Assembly (NCBI GenBank): GCA_902491375.1
Contig: CABUHE010000028.1
Span: forward strand, 1-26,894
Length of the DNA: 26,894 nucleotides
Origin: an uncultured Prevotella sp.
Lineage (GTDB): Bacteria > Bacteroidota > Bacteroidia > Bacteroidales > Bacteroidaceae
Direction: 5' to 3'
In this document: in pieces, positions 23,597 through 26,894 of the stretch
How the letters are laid out: each line of letters starts with the position of its first letter
How positions within the stretch are numbered: the stretch's first letter is position 1
Translations under genes and position numbers: made by a program
Notes under the pieces: model-generated
The model's database searches: none
Told to the model about the DNA's origin: nothing
What the model saw: the letters and a program-made list of their open reading frames with translations, nothing else

Positions 23597-24871
23597 TCAT
23601 TCTTTAAATCTGTCTCCCCAGCAATGTAACATCCGTTGGTACATTTTTTCTTCACTCGGTGAATGCTGGGCATGCCATATTCTTTCATTTTTTATATTGT
23701 CGGGCATATATTGCTGGACAACAAAGTTTCCTGGGTAATCGTGAGCATATTTATAGCCGTCGTGATAACCTAAGTCAGCCATAAGCTTGGTCGGAGCATT
23801 GCGTAGATGTAATGGCACAGGTTGGTTGCCTGTCCGTTTTACAAGTGACAATGCCTCAGCTATGCCATTGTATGCAGAATTGCTTTTTGCACTTGTTGCC
23901 AGATATACAGTCGCCTCCGCAAGTGGTATACGTCCTTCTGGCCATCCGATTTTATTCACAGCATCGAATGCCGCATTTGCAAGTAATAGGGCATTAGGGT
24001 TGGCCAGTCCAATGTCTTCAGACGCACTGATTACAAGTCGTCTTGCAATGAATTTCGGGTCTTCACCTCCTTCGATCATTCTTGCCAACCAATATAGGGC
24101 TGCATCAGGATCAGAGCCTCGTATACTTTTTATAAAAGCGGAAATAATGTCATAATGCATTTCTCCGTCTTTATCGTATGCAAGCGGATTCTGTTGCAGA
24201 CATTCTTCAACATTCTTATCAGTTATCAGTATTGGGTCGTCTTTAGCAGAATTTACAACCAGTTCGAGTATATTCAGCAGTTTTCTTGCATCTCCACCAC
24301 TATACCTTAGAATGGCGCCTGTCTCTTTTATCTCAATATTGTGTTTCTGTAGTTCTATATCTTCTGTAACTGCTCTGTGTAGCAGTTCAAGCAAGTCTTC
24401 TTTCTCTAATGGTTTTAATACATACAGTTGGCATCTTGACAGGAGCGGTCGTATTACTTCAAATGATGGATTTTCTGTCGTCGCACCTATGAGTGTAACA
24501 ACTCCTTGTTCAACAGCTGCTAATAACGAGTCTTGCTGGCTCTTACTGAATCGATGTATCTCGTCAATAAAAAGTATTGGCGCATTGCTGTTGAAGAATC
24601 CTGAATGTTTTGCTTTATCTATAACATCTCTTACCTCCTTAACTCCGCTGGATACAGCACTGAGAGTATAGAACGGAACTTTCAGCTGATTAGCTGTAAT
24701 GAGAGCCAATGTTGTCTTGCCGACGCCCGGCGGTCCCCATAATATGAATGACACCACTCTGCCGGATTCAATCATGTTCCTTAGAACGGCGTTCTTCCCA
24801 ACGAGATGTTTCTGCCCGATATATTCATCAAGCGTCTTGGGCCTTAATCTTTCTGCCAGAGGTTTAACCAT
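23597..24871 (-). CDS. rarA: Replication-associated recombination protein A (RarA/MgsA), AAA+ ATPase
   Basis: AAA+ ATPase related to clamp loaders and eukaryotic WRNIP1, acting at stalled replication forks in the cytoplasm. The 424-residue length is normal. Walker A GPPGVGKT (46-53), Walker B ILFIDEIHRF (99-108), the GATTENPSFE sensor segment (about 128-137) and SRCQLYVLKPL are followed by a lid (SGGDARKLLN) and the C-terminal MgsA tetramerisation domain with DIISAFIKSIRGSDPDAALYWLARMI, read across, and AEATVYLATSAKSNSAY. MVKPLAERLRPKTLDEYIGQ is the expected N terminus, so the start is firm. A perfect promoter lies only 10 bases upstream, implying an almost leaderless mRNA. It is first in an operon with the dehydrogenase and TRIC genes and divergent from the nitrilase gene. 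Confidence 0.96.
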   Translation of the reverse strand: MVKPLAERLRPKTLDEYIGQKHLVGKNAVLRNMIESGRVVSFILWGPPGVGKTTLALITANQLKVPFYTLSAVSSGVKEVRDVIDKAKHSGFFNSNAPILFIDEIHRFSKSQQDSLLAAVEQGVVTLIGATTENPSFEVIRPLLSRCQLYVLKPLEKEDLLELLHRAVTEDIELQKHNIEIKETGAILRYSGGDARKLLNILELVVNSAKDDPILITDKNVEECLQQNPLAYDKDGEMHYDIISAFIKSIRGSDPDAALYWLARMIEGGEDPKFIARRLVISASEDIGLANPNALLLANAAFDAVNKIGWPEGRIPLAEATVYLATSAKSNSAYNGIAEALSLVKRTGNQPVPLHLRNAPTKLMADLGYHDGYKYAHDYPGNFVVQQYMPDNIKNERIWHAQHSPSEEKMYQRMLHCWGDRFKE

Positions 24872-24881
24872 AATAATATTG

Positions 24882-24912
24882 CAAAATTAAGAAATATCTT
24901 TTATCAGGCAAA
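24882..24912 (-). promoter_or_regulatory. Promoter of rarA
   Basis: Minus-strand -33 box TTTG (24912-24909), 19-nt spacer, -7 box TAATTTTG (24889-24882). Only 10 bases separate the -7 box from the rarA ATG at 24871. Confidence 0.7.
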
Positions 24913-24928
24913 AAATATCTGATAAAAA

Positions 24929-24959
24929 CTTGCGGATAGCAGATTATGTATTACTTTTG
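24929..24959 (+). promoter_or_regulatory. Promoter of the nitrilase-family gene
   Basis: Plus-strand CTTG (24929-24932, one base off TTTG), 19-nt spacer, TACTTTTG (24952-24959). Predicted initiation near 24965 lies downstream of the ATG at 24946, which excludes that codon as start. It is back to back with the rarA promoter. Confidence 0.6.
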
Positions 24960-24990
24960 CAACATTCATAGAAACTTAACGCCCCAATTA

Positions 24991-25755
24991 GTGAAAATAA
25001 CCATTCTTCAAACCGACATAAAGTGGAAGGATATTGACCGTAATATTCTTAACGCAGAAAGTCTTATTGATACTGCTCCCGGAGCAGATCTTTATGTGTT
25101 GCCGGAGATGTGGGCCACAGGTTTCGTTACATCCTCACCTGAGGATGTTTGTTCTTATGTTCCACTGGATTGGATGAAGAACTTGGCACGTATCCGACAG
25201 TGTGCTGTTTGTGGCAGTTTGCCAGTCTTGGCATCTGACGGGAAGTTACGCAATCGTCAGTATTTTGTGTTACCTGACGGTGAATTTTATTATTACGACA
25301 AGCGACATCTTTTCGCTTACGGTGGCGAAGACGAGCATTATGTTAAGGGACGTCGGCGTGTTGTGGCAGAATTTAAAGGTATAAGATTCCTGCTTCAGAC
25401 ATGTTATGACCTGCGTTTCCCTGCATGGATGAGAAATCAGGAGGATTATGACGCGATTATTTTTGTGGCTAATTGGCCTGAAAGTCGTAAGGAAGTATGG
25501 AATGTTTTAATTAGGGCGAGAGCTATTGAAAACCAGTGTTATGTTATCGGAGCCAATAGAACGGGGTGTGACCCGTCGTGCAGATATATTGGTGGAAGTG
25601 CCATTATAGGTCCTAAAGGTAACATCTTGGCTTCGGCCAACGGTAATGGAGCTCAGTCTGTTACTTACAGTATAGATATGGATAGCTTGATTGCTTTCCG
25701 TAAAAAATTCCCGGTATTGACAGATCGGGATTTGTTTGACATTCGGCATGATTAA
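24991..25755 (+). CDS. Nitrilase-superfamily omega-amidase (YafV-like)
   Basis: C-N hydrolase that probably removes ammonia from alpha-ketoglutaramate or ketosuccinamate (omega-amidase, metabolite repair); cytoplasmic. The Glu-Lys-Cys triad is complete: Glu39 in LPEMWATGF, Lys104 in YDKRHLF and Cys138 in QTCYDLRFP. These contexts, with GGEDEHYVKG and NWPESRKEVW, are those of YafV/Nit2-type enzymes. The GTG at 24991 is chosen as start: it gives MKITILQTDIKW and 254 residues, close to the YafV length. The in-frame ATG at 24946 lies inside the promoter and adds MYYFCNIHRNLTPQL, which is not family-like. The gene overlaps or nearly abuts the next gene, so the two form an operon. Confidence 0.9.
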   Translation: MKITILQTDIKWKDIDRNILNAESLIDTAPGADLYVLPEMWATGFVTSSPEDVCSYVPLDWMKNLARIRQCAVCGSLPVLASDGKLRNRQYFVLPDGEFYYYDKRHLFAYGGEDEHYVKGRRRVVAEFKGIRFLLQTCYDLRFPAWMRNQEDYDAIIFVANWPESRKEVWNVLIRARAIENQCYVIGANRTGCDPSCRYIGGSAIIGPKGNILASANGNGAQSVTYSIDMDSLIAFRKKFPVLTDRDLFDIRHD

Positions 25756-25774
25756 TAAAATATCCATTCAGAAT

Positions 25775-26578
25775 ATGAAAAGTATTGATAAAAAAGCATT
25801 GACCCTTAAAACGTTGAATAAAAGCAACATTTGGGATGTTCAGGAGAATGATGTTTTCAGGATGCTTGAGGCTGCGGAGAAAGACGCAGACATAAAGGAC
25901 AATATCCGTCATTATGTCGACATAATTAAAAGTGCTTTCGAAGTAGAGGAGATAAAAGTCGACCGTCCTGAAATTATAAGCAAATATGAGGCTAGAGGTT
26001 TTAAGGTCGGAACTGTTAACTTACCTGACAGTCCTGAAATGAAAGTAGGAGTCAAGAAGCGTCCTATTATGAGAGTGACTGATCTTACGTATGAGAACAT
26101 ACGCCATATCTCAGCAGAGAAACTGCTTGAAGTTATTGACCGTAACTTTGGAGGCGGATGGGAGTCTTTGTCTCAGAGCATACAGGATATAATCCAAAGT
26201 GGATTTGATATCAGCACTACAACGTTACCCAAAGACCGTCTGCACAAGGCTGGAGGTATGTATGAAAAAAAAGTTGCTGACGGATTTTCTGTTCTTGAGA
26301 TACCTAAAGGTGCATGGGTTGAGGCTATATTTGCGAAGTTGAAGCCAGAAACAGAGAAACCACGTCTCAAATTTGACTTGGATGAGAAAGATGGTTATGA
26401 CTCTGACGAGAATGAAGATGAGGATTTACCGGAAGTAGAAGATAAATATGATGAGGATGACGACGACGATGCTTTTGATGATGATAAGCTGACAGAAGAG
26501 AGTTATCGTACAACCATAGAGGAAAATCCTGAAGACCTCGAACTTAGTGCTGAAGACGTAGCCGACGAGGATTATTGA
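25775..26578 (+). CDS. Unrecognised protein with highly acidic C-terminal tail
   Basis: 267-residue protein that I do not recognise. There is no signal peptide or membrane segment, so it is probably cytoplasmic. The N-terminal half is mixed charged helical sequence (KKALTLKTLNKSNIWDVQEN, DNIRHYVDIIKSAFEVEEIK). A compact middle part contains MRVTDLTYENIRHISAEKLL, DRNFGGGWESLSQSIQDI and GFSVLEIPKGAWVEAIFAKL. The last 70 or so residues are dominated by Asp and Glu (DEDDDDDAFDDD), a low-complexity tail like those of DNA-mimic, chaperone or histone-binding proteins, though such a role is only a guess. The start is ATG 25775 (MKSIDKKALTL) or ATG 25748 (MINKIS), the latter overlapping the nitrilase stop by 8 bases. 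It is followed by a terminator at 26607. Confidence 0.8.
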   Translation: MKSIDKKALTLKTLNKSNIWDVQENDVFRMLEAAEKDADIKDNIRHYVDIIKSAFEVEEIKVDRPEIISKYEARGFKVGTVNLPDSPEMKVGVKKRPIMRVTDLTYENIRHISAEKLLEVIDRNFGGGWESLSQSIQDIIQSGFDISTTTLPKDRLHKAGGMYEKKVADGFSVLEIPKGAWVEAIFAKLKPETEKPRLKFDLDEKDGYDSDENEDEDLPEVEDKYDEDDDDDAFDDDKLTEESYRTTIEENPEDLELSAEDVADEDY

Positions 26579-26606
26579 TGAATACAGATCTAAATAAATT
26601 ATAAAG

Positions 26607-26653
26607 ACATCCGGTTTTTGCCTTATTCGCAAGCTAAAGCCAGATGTTTTTTT
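26607..26653 (+). terminator. Terminator of the nitrilase operon
   Basis: Imperfect 15-bp stem (ACATCCGGTTTTTGC at 26607-26621 against GCTAAAGCCAGATGT at 26633-26647; mostly paired, with G-U pairs and mismatches) is followed by a run of seven T on the plus strand, 29 bases beyond the stop. Confidence 0.75.
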
Positions 26654-26694
26654 AGTTTGTACGGAATTAATAAGAAGAATATTATTCTCAATTA

Positions 26695-26751
26695 TAATAT
26701 CGTACATTTGCATATTATTAGTATTTAATAATGCGCAAATGTACGATATTA
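26695..26751. repeat. Long palindrome with TACATTTG in each arm
   Basis: Arms of 26 bases (26695-26720 and 26726-26751) match at 24 positions around a 5-base centre (GTATT). Each arm holds TACATTTG, an exact Bacteroidetes -7 box, facing inward, but neither has a good TTTG at the right distance. No T run follows, so a simple terminator is unlikely. Its role is unknown; an operator, recombination site or mobile-element remnant are possibilities. Confidence 0.75.
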
Positions 26752-26894
26752 AATTTATGTTCAAGCAGTTTTAATTGGAACTTTTTATTTTGAATAAAAT
26801 ATAATTGATGCCCGGCAGAGTCAACTAGCAAGTGCAACATTACGGAAAATTTTTGAAAAACGCTTCGGTAGGAGTGAGAAAATTTAGTTTTTCC

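Larger units (their letters stand above)
26579..26894. other. Gene-free right end of the window
   Basis: About 315 bases. They contain the terminator of the plus-strand operon (26607-26653), an AT-rich spacer, a 57-base palindrome (26695-26751), and about 140 bases with no open frame, ending in a segment (26840-26885) that resembles the extreme left end of the window. Nothing else is recognisable. Confidence 0.6.

Overview
The window comes from a member of the order Bacteroidales, most likely Prevotellaceae or Bacteroidaceae. The evidence is a DUF3575/DUF3868/Mfa1-type fimbrillin cluster, a BtuG-like surface lipoprotein beside a TonB-dependent receptor, the Bacteroidetes glycogen gene set (GDE, GT4, GH57), AT-rich leaders with weak Shine-Dalgarno sequences, and several promoters of the Bacteroidetes form TTTG-N19/20-TAnnTTTG. 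No rRNA, tRNA, CRISPR array, phage gene or intact insertion sequence was seen. Almost everything is on the minus strand; only the last two genes are on the plus strand.

Layout, left to right. (1) 93-3989: a leftward fimbrial operon, DUF3575 barrel then DUF3868/OmpA-like protein then an Mfa1-type fimbrillin lipoprotein. (2) 3990-4832: an AT-rich gene-free stretch with a strong palindromic repeat and the clpC terminator. (3) 4833-7397: clpC with its own promoter. (4) 7767-12460: a leftward glycogen operon, debranching enzyme then GT4 glycogen-synthase-like enzyme then GH57 protein, with one promoter upstream and a clear terminator at the end. (5) 12668-15681: gapA, a terminator, then miaA and a diacylglycerol-kinase-like gene. 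(6) 16195-21844: a vitamin B12 uptake operon with promoter, cobalamin riboswitch, BtuB-like receptor, BtuG-like lipoprotein, BtuF-like binding protein and BtuC-like permease. No BtuD ATPase gene follows. (7) 21985-24871: rarA, a D-glycerate-type dehydrogenase and a TRIC/UPF0126 membrane protein. (8) 24991-26578: an omega-amidase-like nitrilase and an unrecognised acidic-tailed protein, rightward, then a terminator and a long palindrome.

Most of this is ordinary core genome, and I did not find a clearly new multi-gene system. The points most worth following are: a GH57 protein whose nucleophile Glu is replaced by Ser; a B12 operon without its ATPase gene and with an uncertain receptor start next to the riboswitch; intergenic 22-nt-period modules of the form AAAAG-N5-CTTTT whose neighbouring cores are reverse complements; near-leaderless promoters for rarA and miaA, the latter overlapping the gapA terminator; a 26-bp-arm palindrome carrying TACATTTG boxes in both arms; and the unrecognised acidic protein. 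All functional calls rest on reading motifs by eye; no database search was run.
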